64,000 bases of DNA, taken from assembly GCA_934045075.1 (NCBI GenBank), contig OW203721.1:19760714-19824713 (forward strand), given 5' to 3'. The notes below the pieces were generated by a model. The model was not told the DNA's origin. It did not search any database and worked only from the letters and a program-made list of their open reading frames with translations. The translations under genes and the position numbers were made by a program. Numbering within the stretch: the first letter of the stretch is position 1; every line of letters starts with the position of its first letter. This stretch comes from Yponomeuta sedellus (Eukaryota > Arthropoda > Insecta > Lepidoptera > Yponomeutidae). This document shows positions 1 to 11,800 of the stretch, in pieces.

Positions 1-181
1 TAGAATATCCTGACTAGTATGCACCCCGCTGGAAGGCGCAAGGCTCCCCGAATCTCTCAATCACGGTAATACTTAGTATTTTTAGGATCCACGATCGAGG
101 ACCTACGAGTACCATCACTTACCTGGGACTAGATAGCATTTATTTCAAAAACGGCTTTTTTTGCGTTAATGCAATTTATGT
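1..181. other. AT-rich left flank, no gene seen
   Basis: No convincing coding segment. A possible minus-strand GTAAGTG donor sits near 115-122, but no exon can be supported behind it. Confidence 0.4.
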
Positions 182-238
182 CATGGCCGTGAACCCAAGA
201 AAAATCTAGGAAAGATTTTTCTTGGGTTCACGGCCATG
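182..238. repeat. Perfect 26-bp hairpin
   Basis: Two 26-base arms (182-207 and 213-238) are exact reverse complements around a 5-base loop. The arm begins CATGGCCGTGAACCC. Such a perfect stem in AT-rich DNA suggests a recent fold-back or small inverted duplication. Confidence 0.9.
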
Positions 239-579
239 GCTACTGAAATTCACCTTCATTGATTGAGATACTGTAAGTACAAACACTTTTTGGAAAAATG
301 ATCTGTAAAACAAATATTTTATTTATATTACTTTATAGAGTCCCTTACCGATTTGGTATTGGTACGACAATTTGCTAATGCAGCCTGCATGCTGAATGTA
401 TTGCTGATTACGGATTCTTTAGATAACATGTCTGGAATTAATGCCAGTCGTAGCATTAGTACTAGGTTTTTGAATAATATGAAAACTTTTAAGTACGAAA
501 AGACTCAGAAAAGATTAAGTTTGGAGTTTTGTTTGTCCATTTTTTCGATTTTTGAATGTACACGTAGTTCTAACGTTGA

Positions 580-1100
580 ATAACAGTTTCAGAATACTTC
601 TACGAAGAAGGTTGGTTAAGTGAATAAAAAATCCAGATTATTGACTTCTGTTGATAACAGTGTCTTTGTATTAGCCCCACGAAAAAAGCTAGCTGAATAA
701 GAAAAAAATATTAAGATTACCTACGTACTTAACCTTTTCGGATTACAGACTCTTTGGTTGAGCCACAAGAAGAAGTTAGAAAAATAAGTAAAAGTATTGA
801 GATTACTTGACCTCATCGGATAACGGACTCTTTGGATTAGCCACACAAAGAATGTTAGGAAAATAATAAAAAAAGTATCGAGATTACTAGACTCTTTACT
901 CTTTGAACTACGAACCATAGTGGTTATATACTCTTTGCTACGAACTACGGAAATCCAAAAGGATTTGCCCCACGAAGAAGGTTAGGTTAAAAAAACCTCA
1001 ATATTACTTGACCTATTCGGATTACGAATTCTTTGGATTAGCCCCTCGACGAAGGTTACTTGAACCAGAAAATAGGTATCGAAATTACTATAATATAATG
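580..1100. repeat. Degenerate tandem repeat, unit about 80 bp
   Basis: Five to six diverged copies of one unit follow each other. Recurrent landmarks are GGATTACGGACTCTTTGGAT, GCCCCACGAAGAAGGTTAGG and AGTATTGAGATTACTTGACC. Copies vary in length, and one carries extra sequence near 890-950. Open frames here are short and not conserved between units, so this is an old satellite-like array, not a gene. Confidence 0.7.
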
Positions 1101-1685
1101 AAATAACTCTTTGAATTCTTATAAGTTATAACATAATGATTGATTGCAGGCCACGACATGGTTCCCATTTTTTAACTATTATTTTAATGTACTGCTCAAA
1201 ACCAATAAGATTTTAAATTGGTGTAAAAGTTTTTGTTCATCCTTTTAATTATATCTGGCCACAAAATATTGAAGTGACATTCTTCACAAAAATAAAAAAG
1301 AACAGAACATCAGCTTTTGCTCTATATACAGTACACCAAAATACAAAGTAATGCTATCTAATATGTATGGCAGAAAGACGACTCTTAGATCAGTTCCTAT
1401 ATTATGCCATAATATTGACACTCTTGAACCTAACTGTTGAAATAACTGTTAAGTTATAATGTAATAACCTTGAAACTTGTGGAATGCAATAAAGTATTGA
1501 GTACCTTAGAGTCAGCTCAGGAAACTTGACTGACCATCTAAACCAAATGAGCATCAACTTCAATCAATAACAACACTCAACAGAGTTAAATTTTTGTAAT
1601 AACTAAGTTCAATGACGTCACTTTGTTTTTAGGTGCTCACGGATACTTGGCCTCTTTGTTATGAACTGCTAACAAAAACACTGAT

Positions 1686-2490
1686 CAGTGTTGCCAACTA
1701 AAAAAGTTCAAATTATCGGGTTTCCATGTCAAAATTATCGTTTTGACGACAAAATTATCGTACAGCCTCAATAAAGAAAGTTTTGTATTGCGAGCTTAGA
1801 ACCAAGGGCTGCGTTCAGTATGATCAGCAATTATCGGGCAATGCCTAATATAGGTACCATTTCTTTTGTACGCTTTGAATGTGTGCAGGTATTATGGTAA
1901 GATTATGACAAAAAAGTCTAGATATCCATACCTACTAAAGTCGCAAAAAGTGACTTTTCTCCGTACAGTTTTGTTTTTAGATTTATAGATATTTTTTGCC
2001 AGACTATATCTTGCTTTTAGTTTTAAGCATACGACACCCGATGACCAAACCGAACGCAGCCGAGCTAATAATGAGAATAAATTAAAGTACAAAAATATTT
2101 ATTAATAATATTATCAATTTTACACTTGGGATAATACAATGTTAAATATTAGAATTCATCACTTGACAACTAAAATTACTGCATCCATCAAAACAATCCA
2201 CCACTTGACTCGTATCTTTGACACGATAAATGAATATTTCCTGTAAGAAACCGAAATATATTGACTTTGCTATGTAAGTATGCAGGATAACTGCAAAATT
2301 TGCAAATTAATAGCGTTTAATTTTTCCTTAACACAAATGTATTTGCGTAATTTTAACGGATTGATGCTTATTTATTCAATGCATAAAATTATCGTACGTT
2401 TAACTGAATTTAGATAATGGTTATCGTACATCGTACCGATGGCTAAATTATCGTACGCCCCCATAATTATCGTACGGGTTGGCAACACTG
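1686..2490. mobile_element. Non-autonomous hAT-type element with 8-bp target duplication
   Basis: The ends are inverted (CAGTGTTGCCAAC on the left, GTTGGCAACACTG on the right) and flanked by a perfect 8-bp duplication, ACACTGAT, at 1678-1685 and 2491-2498. Terminal CAG...CTG and an 8-bp duplication fit the hAT superfamily. The interior has no transposase. Near both ends the motif ATTATCGTAC or a close variant recurs about eight times, mostly in the same orientation. The same terminal motif appears at 27763 and as a lone piece near 28653. Confidence 0.85.
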
Positions 2491-2498
2491 ACACTGAT

Positions 2499-3325
2499 GT
2501 TCTTTTGTTTTTAATTTTTACAAACCTTTGTGATTTGGTGGGCATTTGTAATTATAAACAAATGAACTTTTTTATTTCACTTTGAAATGTTCTTCCCCTA
2601 ATTGTTTTGAGACTGCTCATTACATGTAGGAAGCATTTGGGGTTTTTATGTGTAGATTGTTACACCATTTGATTATTATCATATTATTATGATTGATTAT
2701 CTCACTTTCGTTAGGGCCTACACTTTATTTAACCAACTTTGTAGTTAATGAGCGGACTCACACATTATTATCTTCTAACTGTTAGGAGCCTTTTTGGCCC
2801 ACAAATACTACCCCTAAATAAATAAATAAGTTTTTGTAGTCTACACTACATGTTAAGATAATTAACATGCAGTCCACAAAAACTAAGCACGTAAGCATTT
2901 AATGTTTAAGTTAAGGAAAAAGTCTATGCACCCAGCTGCATAATTAACTGCGATGTTCGTCACATGTCCGGCAAACAATTAACGATTTTACGCCGTTGCC
3001 GTCTTAAGGTCAGTCGCGTGACGGCGCGAGCAGCGTCTACATCATCAAGAATATAAAAATGGCGGGCACAACTTAATAAATGGCTCCATGAGACCGTGAT
3101 GAAAATTAGAACTATATTTCGTCTCAACTTTGTTTCAATATTAAAGTGAGACAAACGTATTGAGCAAAATCCACAGAACATAAAAAAAGAGTAGAAGTCG
3201 TAAGTGGGCGGTGCCCGCGTGCCTCACATTAGCAATGTATTGCCTATGCGTAGTCGGTGACAGTTTTGTTGACTTCAGTTGCCGTGCGCTTCTAGTAAAG
3301 AAAAAATGGTGAAAACTTGATTAAA
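2499..3325. other. Non-coding AT-rich stretch upstream of the THAP unit
   Basis: No coding signal recognised. The last 150 bases are relatively GC-rich and could hold the promoter and 5' UTR of the THAP unit starting at 3326, but no TATA box or initiator stands out. Confidence 0.4.
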
Positions 3326-3716
3326 ATGCCTTGTTATGCTGTGTTAGAGAGCAAAAATAAAAGTTGGGGACCAAAATATACCGATCATGCCGTAACATTT
3401 CATCTGTAAGATGTATTTCATTATATTTTTAATTAAATTTGTAATGACATGAACACGGAAACCAATCCGAAAATGAGAAAGTGAAACCACCTTTATTTAC
3501 TGGTTAATAAAGTTAAATTTTCATCGAAGAAAGTGTACATTCTCTAGAAGTTTCTGTCAAAATTTGAATTCTACTCAATTACGGATGGGGGCACACATGA
3601 TAAAAATCTATCGATAATTTATTGTCTATGACGTAGTAGTCATACATACTTAACGGTACTTAGGTATTGTAAATTCCAATTCGTCTAAGTAGGTAATAGT
3701 AAAATACACGACTAGG

Positions 3717-3814
3717 GTGGTAATACAAAGAAAGGCCGAGATCGCAGAAGTTTGCGGCCCGAGCTGTAAGCGAGGGACGTAAATATGCGATCGAGAGCTT
3801 TCTTTATTACCTCC
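3717..3814. repeat. Stem-loop in the THAP intron
   Basis: GGTAATACAAAGAAAG near 3718 can pair with CTTTCTTTATTACC near 3800, enclosing about 65 bases. The surrounding GC-richer segment (3715-3915) has an open minus-strand frame of 60 codons with no recognisable family, so it is not called a gene. Confidence 0.5.
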
Positions 3815-4079
3815 CGTGTTGTGTACATCTTTTTATGTCCACACTTGGCCAGAAAGCGGCTTGTTCCGTACGCGCAGCGTGCGGAAAAAGCCACTTTATT
3901 GCCAGGTGTGGCATAAAATAATTATTGTTATTTTATACCTACTTCCTAAGTGCCTTTTCAAATGCTTCCGGTCGCCGGGCCGGGTAAAGTAGTAATGTAT
4001 GAGCTCTTGTCGCCGGCTGGTTGTTGTGCATGTGAAAACTGTCATTGGAGCACAGCTAGATCGCGATATAGTTTTTCTT

Positions 4080-4337
4080 GTGCTGACTGAAAATCAGTGT
4101 TGCAGGCCCAGCCTGCAGCAAATGCTGAGTCAGCTACCTGTTTGTGGCTGCGGAGATACAATGCCCTTCTAAATTGTAAATGTTTGTTTTATATCGTATT
4201 CTTTGTTATATAATATTTTTCTTTGTTCTTTCTTTTCTTATTTGTCTGTATTATTTTAATATCGTTATGTGTGTTATGTGTATTGTATCTTTGTGGCTTC
4301 AAATAAATGTCTCTCTCTCTCTCTCTCTCTCTTCACC
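4080..4337 (+). repeat. LINE-like 3' tail ending in a (CT)n tract
   Basis: A T-rich segment with TGTGTTATGTGTATTG and CTTCAAATAAATGT runs directly into a CT dinucleotide tract (about 4311-4332). An AATAAA next to a simple-repeat tail is typical of the 3' end of an insect non-LTR retrotransposon. No coding part remains. Confidence 0.45.
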
Positions 4338-4652
4338 AGTTTATAAGTGACTGAAATATCTAAGAAACTATCAAAGTACTTTTAATCAAATACAACAGAA
4401 AACCGTGGCAATGATACAACAACCCTCTCGGAATCAAAACAATTTGGAAGTGAGTTTTCGTTTAGTTTTCCTAAGAAACCGAATACGAAAGTAAAATGGA
4501 TGGCAGCGATAGGAAGGCAAAATTGGTTCAAAACGACGATGAGCACAATATATTCAGAGCATTTTCATGAACACTTCATAATAACTAAAAAAGGCGGAAG
4601 GTGGCACTTATGCAGCAATACCAGAAAAAAATGTGCTTCACTTCCAGATTAG

Positions 4653-6300
4653 AATATAAATATATTAGTACCATCATCAATAAAATTAGTATAACGTATG
4701 AAACATGGCGTACAGATAGACAAAGATCTGAATTGAGTCGTAGAATACATGATATTTCCCGTGTTATATTTTCTAACGCCCGCGAAGCAGCGGGTTAAAG
4801 GTAGTTTTAAATAAGAGAACATTTTAAAATATGAAATCTACCAGATTGTTTTCTTTGTGCATCTATTTACCCTATTAGTGTTGAATCTTTATTGCACAAA
4901 AAGATAATATGAAAAAGATGCATTTTCTACCAGTCAACCCGCAGGCAAAAAAGAAATAGCTAAAAATTATTCTAAGTACCAGTATTCGTATTCGGCCATT
5001 AATGTGTTAAACTGTACGGGTATGATTTGTCGATAGGTTCTCCCTATCGACAATCTAGAACTCGCATTGTCCCATCCCAAACTGAGAATGTACTTGTTTC
5101 TCAATTTTGACCTTTATGTCTTAGTAGGTAAAAGTTCTTTTCGGTCCGACACGGCGCTAGTTCCATCTAGTGTAGAGTAGCGTTACTACAAAATGTCAAC
5201 CTTAATTTCATCATTGTCATTTGACTTTGATCATTGTTGACATTATAAAAAGGTGCATATTGTAATTGAAACTTTTATGATGTACACCTTTTTGGCATTG
5301 AATTTATTTACCAATGGCAGCTCGGCATTCGTAGTGTGCGTTTGGTTTATAAGTATCAGTTTGGTTACACTGGTTTTCGTACTAATGTGTCATGTCGCTA
5401 CTTCTACTCTTTTTTTATGTTCTGTGGCAAAATCGGACAAAAAGGTACGATCATTCAGCTTATTTATTCTCGTAATGAGACACTTCCTCGTGGAATTATT
5501 ATGGAAATAAAAAAAAACCGTAAAGAATATGCACACCACCCACGGATGTCAAAAAAAGATCCGTGACACCACCATACTGTCTTTTTAATCTGTGCGCCAT
5601 ACAAAAGAGCGTGCGGTGAAACATGTAAAACACGGATGTTTGACATCCATGGTAGATATGTACTATATATAATTATTTATTTGAGGGTAGGTATGGTACC
5701 TACTTTACAGCACGCTCCGTTTTATGGTGCGTCTTCTTAACTTTCGAACAGTGTAAATGCAGTTTTAGAACGAAAATGATAAAAAATATATTGTACTAAC
5801 TGTCTAAATATGAATATTTACACATTATTACTAACTTAATTCCGTTATTTGAATAATAAAGCAAAAGCAGGAAAACGTTAAGGAATCACGTTTCTTCCAT
5901 ATATCTTTTTGTTTATTTTTCATTGCTTGTTATGCAATCCGGTATAATAATACACCACAAGATTATTTTGCTGCCTATTACGGTACTAATACATACCTAT
6001 TCCTTTATTGGTCAGACCATCAGACAGACAGTCGACGTAGGCATAGTAATAGGATACCCTAAAAAACTAATCGAAAGCTGATCAATAATTTCGTTAAATC
6101 ACGCATGGAAAAGTCTTTTGTAAAATGGCCGTAGTGAATGGCTAGTCAAGTGGCACACAGAACTAGTGAAGCGGTGACCTTTTGACAATGTCGCGCGCGA
6201 TTCGTTCCATTGATTGCGATTAACCGTGTAGGTATGTATGGTATTATCACATACATACGTCGAGCTATGCAAAAAATGTAGAAAACGAAAGCGAAACTTC
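4653..6300. other. Non-coding stretch, nothing recognised
   Basis: No exon, RNA gene or complete element was recognised. Open frames of 60-85 codons around 5250-5650 overlap on both strands and resemble no family I know. Confidence 0.4.
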
Positions 6301-6312
6301 ACAACCTAGTTG

Positions 6313-6515
6313 TGTCAACCTCTGTGGCCTAGCGGTAGAGCATCTGCCTACCATGCGAGAGGTCCCGGGTTCGAGCCCCGGCTTGGGACAAAAAAAAACC
6401 CCTGGTCTTGGATGTTTAGATGTTTGTGATGTCGCTGTTTCTGGTTCCCACGACACGGGGTGTCCTAGTGTGGGGCCAGAAGCAATGTATGTTTCAGTAT
6501 GTTCCATTTAGTTGC
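6313..6515 (+). mobile_element. tRNA-derived SINE, first family
   Basis: The head carries a pol III A box (TGGCCTAGCGGTAGAGC) and a B box (GGTTCGAGCCC) with correct tRNA-like spacing. The acceptor stem does not pair, so this is not a working tRNA gene. A body with GGTTCCCACGACACGGGGTG follows; a related body piece lies near 32232. The minus-strand frame crossing it (6265-6507) is antisense to the SINE and is not a gene. Confidence 0.75.
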
Positions 6516-7969
6516 ACATGTTAGCGAAAATTCAATACCTAATTTCTTTTCTTGCTTACTTTATTGTATTGTTGTACGTAATTGAACACGAAAACAAAAT
6601 ATATTGAGATATTGAGTTGAGATAACAAAATATATGCACAAAGGAAACTTTTTTCTGTGAGAGATTTCTACCAGCAAACTTTGGGAGGTCGGAGTGGACG
6701 TGTGAACCGAGTCTACGCATGTGGACATGATGTACTTCATACCCACATAATTACACAAATTACATTTAATACACTCAATACCTGTGTTCTGAGTAAATTA
6801 AATGTAAAAATAAAACAATTTATAGCGTTCGCGTTTCTTAACAACCATTGACAAGACTTTGGGTTCTATGAGTTTTCTCCAAGAAAAATATTTTGTAAAA
6901 TATCAGGGTGCTAATATAATTTACTCGCTCCACCAATCTCACAACTTCAGTAAATCATAGCACTTTATTTGAATACAACCAAAACGTCTAAGTATTGAGT
7001 AGATTGGATTCCATATCAATGCTGCTAGACAATTGAATACCAACGATGCATCTAACTAACCTATCAAACCGCACGTAATGTTTTACGATGGATACGCCAT
7101 AGATACCAGCAAACTGTCGTAACCGATCGGTTCGTCTAGCTACAGGAAACTTAAACCAATATATCACAGTCGATGATGAGACTATGTACAGTAGTCACAG
7201 CTGATTATTCTTTATTACGTATACAGTCTATTAGCTTTTAGAATACACCTGGGCTCTAGAGTAGGCTTCAGTTTTCGCCGAAAGCACACGAGTGTAAAAC
7301 TACTTCCTGCCCTCCTATTACGTAGCATTCCACTCTGTCGAGTGAAGCATTTAGACAACTCCAAATTGTCATAAAATGTATGCATTTGACAGCCGGAGTA
7401 GCTTAAAAAAAGTAAAAATCCACGTCACGCAACTCAGTGAATACCTACGTAATAATGCCCCTGTTCTGTATAAAACTTTTCTTCACTATTTTGAAAAGTT
7501 ATGTATAGTTATGAATATCATTTTTATTAGTTAATAAATTACACGAATATATCCGATTCTATCCATAGTAGCCGAGCTATATTCTAACACAGAAGTAAAA
7601 ATTTAACAGACTGTATTGGTATTCGTTGCTGTATATTCTTTTCTCTTGGCAATAATAAGCGCTGAGGTATGTCAACACTTTGGATACTCAGATTACTTCA
7701 CGATGATTTCCTTCATGATGATGCTAGTATAACTTCTCAAAAGTATGGAACATAGAAAACAAAGTCATTAGTCCGTGGACATGCCTTGTCCTCGAATCTC
7801 GTATAGGTATGTGTGTAGAAGATTTCCCGTTTACAAAATGGTTCTTCACTTTTTTTAAATTTATGTGTTGGCTTTATTTTTATACATATTAATAGATAAT
7901 GATAATGATAAAAAGTCTGGGTTTAAATTCTACTGTTTCTGGCTGGTTTAAATAGTCACTTTACTTCGT
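6516..7969. other. Non-coding stretch upstream of the bestrophin exons
   Basis: AT-rich, with no coding segment recognised. A short repeat near 7690-7715 (ATTACTTCACGATGATTTCC) resembles one near 9117-9145. GC-rich exons like those of bestrophin downstream are absent, so no missing bestrophin exon is visible here. Confidence 0.4.
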
Positions 7970-8340
7970 TATCAACCCTTGTATGTCCCCACTGCTGGGG
8001 CACGGATCTCTTCCTGCATCGCAGGAAGGTTAGGCCATACTCCACCACGGGGGCCAAGTCCGGGTTGGTGGAGGATTGTAAGACAGTGGCGAGCCTTACT
8101 ATCAGAAGTTATCAAGCCGCCCATAAGGCCTCTGACATGGCTTAACGACTGCCATTATATGACAGCCGGCACCAATGGCTTAGCGTGCCTTGCGAAGCAC
8201 AGAAGCGCTCGGAAAAATGCCACTAGCGGTAGTCACGGGACGCTCACCCATCCTGTACCTGACCGCGCCTGTTGTCAGGTACAGGATTGATTCCAATCAC
8301 TCGGTTCGCCTAGGCCACGAGCGCTTCTATACACATTAGT
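7970..8340 (+). repeat. Interspersed repeat, CCACTGCTGGGGCACG family
   Basis: About 370 bp, starting ATCAACCCTTGTATGTCCCC and ending near GGCCACGAGCGC. Related copies occur at 9888-10265 (+), 23203-23470 (+), 28085-28450 (-) and 43005-43350 (-). Internal landmarks are CGCAGGAAGGTTAGGCCATA, GGCTTAACGACTGCCATTA and ATGCCACTAGCGGTAGTCAC. There is no transposase or tRNA-like head. Open frames across it are incidental. Confidence 0.8.
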
Positions 8341-8599
8341 CACTATACTTAAGTGTGTGTTTATTAACAAGAAACATTATATACTAGATGATATGTAGAT
8401 ATTATAATTACATACGTACAAAAACTCACCTTGTGTCTCGGAAGGATCGTCAGAGACAAGGGACAAACCCTACAATCCTGGAAAACCGTTTTTGCTTCTT
8501 CGAAATTTAGTAAAAAAACTAAAAAAATTATGAAGTTACCTTTATACTCAAAAGTAATAGTCTAAATAGATCGCATTTTCTATTACTAATTACATAACC

Positions 8600-8790
8600 G
8601 GCAAGACTAGTGGCTGGTCTTACTGTCAAAAGTTTTCAAGCCGCTCTAAGGACTCTGCTAGGCTTAACGACTGCCATCTATCGACAAGCCTCCACCAATC
8701 CAGACTTAGCTCCCATGGTGGAGTATGGCCTATACGTTCCTTAGGAAGAGACCCGTTCCCCTCGGTGGGGGAATAATGGGTTGGTGATGA
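8600..8790 (-). repeat. Fragment of the CCACTGCTGGGGCACG repeat
   Basis: A rearranged piece of the family at 7970: GGCTTAACGACTGCCATCTA is followed by CCTCCACCAATCCAGACTT in inverted order, then a GTGGAGTATGGCCTA segment. It lies just upstream of the first bestrophin exon in the window. Confidence 0.55.
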
Positions 8791-8849
8791 AGATAATGAC
8801 ATAAACGGCGCTTTTCAGCCACCTTGAAGTCAGCATGTATATTTGTCAG

Positions 8850-11800
8850 GTGGTGACCCTTGCCTTGTACACGTACTTCGTGGCAGCGCTGATGGGGCGC
8901 CAGCTGGTGCCGCCAGCGCCTGGCAGCACTTCCAAGTACGAGCCCGATGTATACTTCCCGCTCTTCACGGCTTTACAGGTCAGTCAATGCCTCATAATAA
9001 TGCAGCCAATATTCGTCCCACTACAGGGCCAGGCCTTCTCTCACAGAGAGAATGCGGGCTTAGTTACCACGAGCCTACCAAGCGTTAGCAATTTCGGAAG
9101 TACGGAAAGACACTCAGATTTCCTCACGATGTTTTCCTTCACAGTTAGCTAGTGGCTACTACAATTAGTTAGCTACTACAATTTCACTTATGTACGTAAC
9201 TTAGAAAACAAAGTACCTAATTGTTTGTCTTAGAAAACAAAGTAATTGTTTTCTAAGACGACTTGTGTTCGAATCCACGACCTCCCAAATGACAAGCCGG
9301 CGTTCTTCCATCCCGCTATCACCGCTATTTAAGACTTGGTGGATCCACTTATAAGCACATCCCTTTATTCTATCTACGCTTGCATTTAATTTGTACATAC
9401 AATGCTTGTTTTGGTTCTTTGACCTCCGAACTTGCGACTACTTTTAATCCCATAAAAATCACATTACAATTTTCACACAAATGCAGTCACGGGCATCAGC
9501 TCGCAATACATGAATGTCGCTGTCTAAATACCTTAGAGTATAAACACTACGTATATATTTCTATGTAAACACTAATTAAATTGTACCAATTAAAATTGAA
9601 GTGAGAGTCAATTTCGGTTCCAGTTCTGTTTCTACGTGGGATGGCTGAAAGTGGCCGAGGTGCTCATCAACCCATTCGGCGAGGATGACGACGACATTGA
9701 ACTCAATTGGCTGATTGACAGACATATCAAGGTAGGCCGTATATCTAACTGTATCTTACATGTCAGATGTTGGGTGGTAAACTAGTATAATCGATGTTTC
9801 TATGTAGACTAGCTAAATAAACTGATAACAACATTCCGAAGTAAAAATGTAAAAGTTATTGTTACACAAAACAATTTGGTATCAACCCTTTGTATGTCTC
9901 CATGTTGTACTGGGGCACGGGTCTCTTTATGAAGCGCAGGAAGGTTAGGCCATACTCCACCACGATCCAGTCCGGGTTGGTAGAGGAATGTAATTTGTAA
10001 GACGGTGGCGGGCCTTACTATCAGAAGCTATCAAGCTCTCCATAAGGCTCTGACATGGCTTAACGACTGCCATTCCATGACAGCCGGTACCAACGCCTTA
10101 ACGTGCTTTGGGAAGCACTTCCGTGCCTCGTGCGGTCGGAAAAAATGTCACTACCGGTAGGCACGGGTTAGTCGTCCATCCAGCACATGACCACGCCTGT
10201 TGTTGCTTAACCTTGGTGATTGATTCCGATCACTCGGTTCCACTAGGCCGTGAGCGCATAAGAAAATTATCCTCCGACGAAAACAATCAATAAATCTTCT
10301 ACAAGTGACATTGAAATCCTTAGACAATTTGCAAGAGGAGATTCTTACCAGGATTTAAAAACTTGACTTGAAAACATTAAAATATGCGTTTCCGTGAACG
10401 TATTACCAAGATATTAGGTATCCTAGGTCTCAATGTAGATCTTTGTCTATGTGTATGCCAAGTTTCAGTATCCTAGGTCTCAATTTAGATCTTTGTCTAA
10501 GTGTATGCCAAGTTTCAGTATCCTATGTCTCAATTTAGATCTTTGTCTATGTGTATGCCAAGTTTCAGTATCCTAGGTCTCAATTTAGATCTTTGTCTAT
10601 GTGTATTCCAAGTTTCAGTATCCTAGGTCTCAATTTAGATCTTTTTCTACGTGTATGCCAAGTTTCAGTATCCTAGGTCTCAATTTAGATCTTTTTCTAC
10701 GTGTATGCCAAGTTTCAGTATCCTAGGTCTCAATTTAGATCTTTGTCTATGTGTATGCCATGTTTCAGTATCCTAGGTCTCAATTTAGATCTTTGTCTAT
10801 GTGTATGCCATGTTTCAGTATCCTAGGTCGCAATTTAGATCTTTGTCTATGCGTATGCCATGTTTCAGTATCCTAGGTCTCAATTTAGATCTTTGTCTAT
10901 GTGTATGCCATGTTTAAGTATCATAGGTCGCTATTTAGATCTTTGTCTATGCGTATGCCATGTTTCAGTATCCTAGGTCTCAATTTAGATCTTTGTCTAT
11001 CTGTATGCCAAGTTTCATCAAACTCCGTACAGCCGTTATTGCGTGATTGCGTAACAAACATCAGCACAAACTTTTCCAACTATAACACTAGTAGGTTAAC
11101 AACTTTTAACTCATGTGCTAAACCGCGCTCCTTCCCAGGCAGCCTACATGATCGTGGACGAGATGCACGAGGAACATCCGGAGCTATTGAAGGACCAGTA
11201 CTGGGAGGAGGTGGTCCCCAAGGATCTGCCCTACACGGTGGCTTCGGAGCACTATCGCCGCCACGAGCCGGCTTGCTCGGCCGACCACTATAAAGTCAAA
11301 GCACAGGACGCTCTGTATGCCAACGTTCAGGCGCCCCGTAAGAGCCACGATGACAACTGCGCCGATTATGTGAGTCTAACGGTCTAACCCCCTTATTCGT
11401 AATGGTCCGCTAACCTAAAACAGCTGCTAAAGAGTGTTCTTATTCATTCTGTCTTAGGTCAATAGAATAAGACAGAGCGAGATTTAGCAATGTTTTAAGT
11501 TAGCAGACTATTATGAATAAGGGGGTAAGTATTTAGTGAAATATAAAACAGCAAAAAGACTGCACCATCTATGAAGCAGGCGGGGCGGGACCAACCGCAC
11601 ACCGACTCTCAATGTGGAAATTCAAATAGTAATAATAAGTGCTAACATAATGTAAGCATATCTGTATTTGTATTTAACATTTTCTTGTCTCTTTTGTTTG
11701 TATATGGACTTGTGTTAAAGTCTGAAATAAACGTTATATTATTATTTAGCGGCATCTCATCTTGACCTGGTGCTCTCCTAGCTGGCAAAGATATATAACT

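Larger units (their letters stand above)
3326..4652 (+). pseudogene. THAP-domain zinc-finger unit, two exons, probably degenerate
   Basis: Exon 1 is 3326-3405 (ATG, reading MPCYAVLESKNKSWG, ending TFH) with donor GTAAGA. Exon 2 is 4466-4652 (acceptor TTTCGTTTAG, reading FPKKPNTKVKWMAAIGRQNW and later SEHFHEHF) and ends in TAG. The phases match (2 then 1), giving about 88 residues. THAP domains are sequence-specific DNA-binding C2CH zinc fingers found in chromatin regulators and P-element-like transposases; the FPK, W..A.GR.NW and SEHF landmarks are all here. The second zinc cysteine (ES in place of the expected GC) and the third (IYSEHF in place of CSEHF) are missing, so metal binding should be lost. 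Nothing follows the domain. It may be a decayed THAP gene, a P-like transposon relic or a fast-evolving paralogue. Confidence 0.65.

Noticed and set aside
6265..6507. 80-codon minus-strand ORF
   Set aside because: It is the antisense of the SINE at 6313.
6313..6515. Possible glycine-type tRNA gene
   Set aside because: A and B boxes are good, but the acceptor stem does not pair and an anticodon-stem mismatch is present; a repeat body follows. It is a SINE head.
1..8849. Missing N-terminal bestrophin exons
   Set aside because: I looked for the conserved pore and RWWNQ-type blocks on the plus strand and found no coding segment; they should lie upstream of the window.
8835..9152. Single-exon reading of the first bestrophin segment as a 105-residue protein
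   Set aside because: The sequence after 8978 is intron: a GTCAGT donor follows TTTACAG and the next bestrophin block resumes in phase at 9624.
10417..11018. CRISPR-like array
   Set aside because: Repeats are contiguous 50-bp units with no spacers, in eukaryotic intronic DNA; it is a minisatellite.
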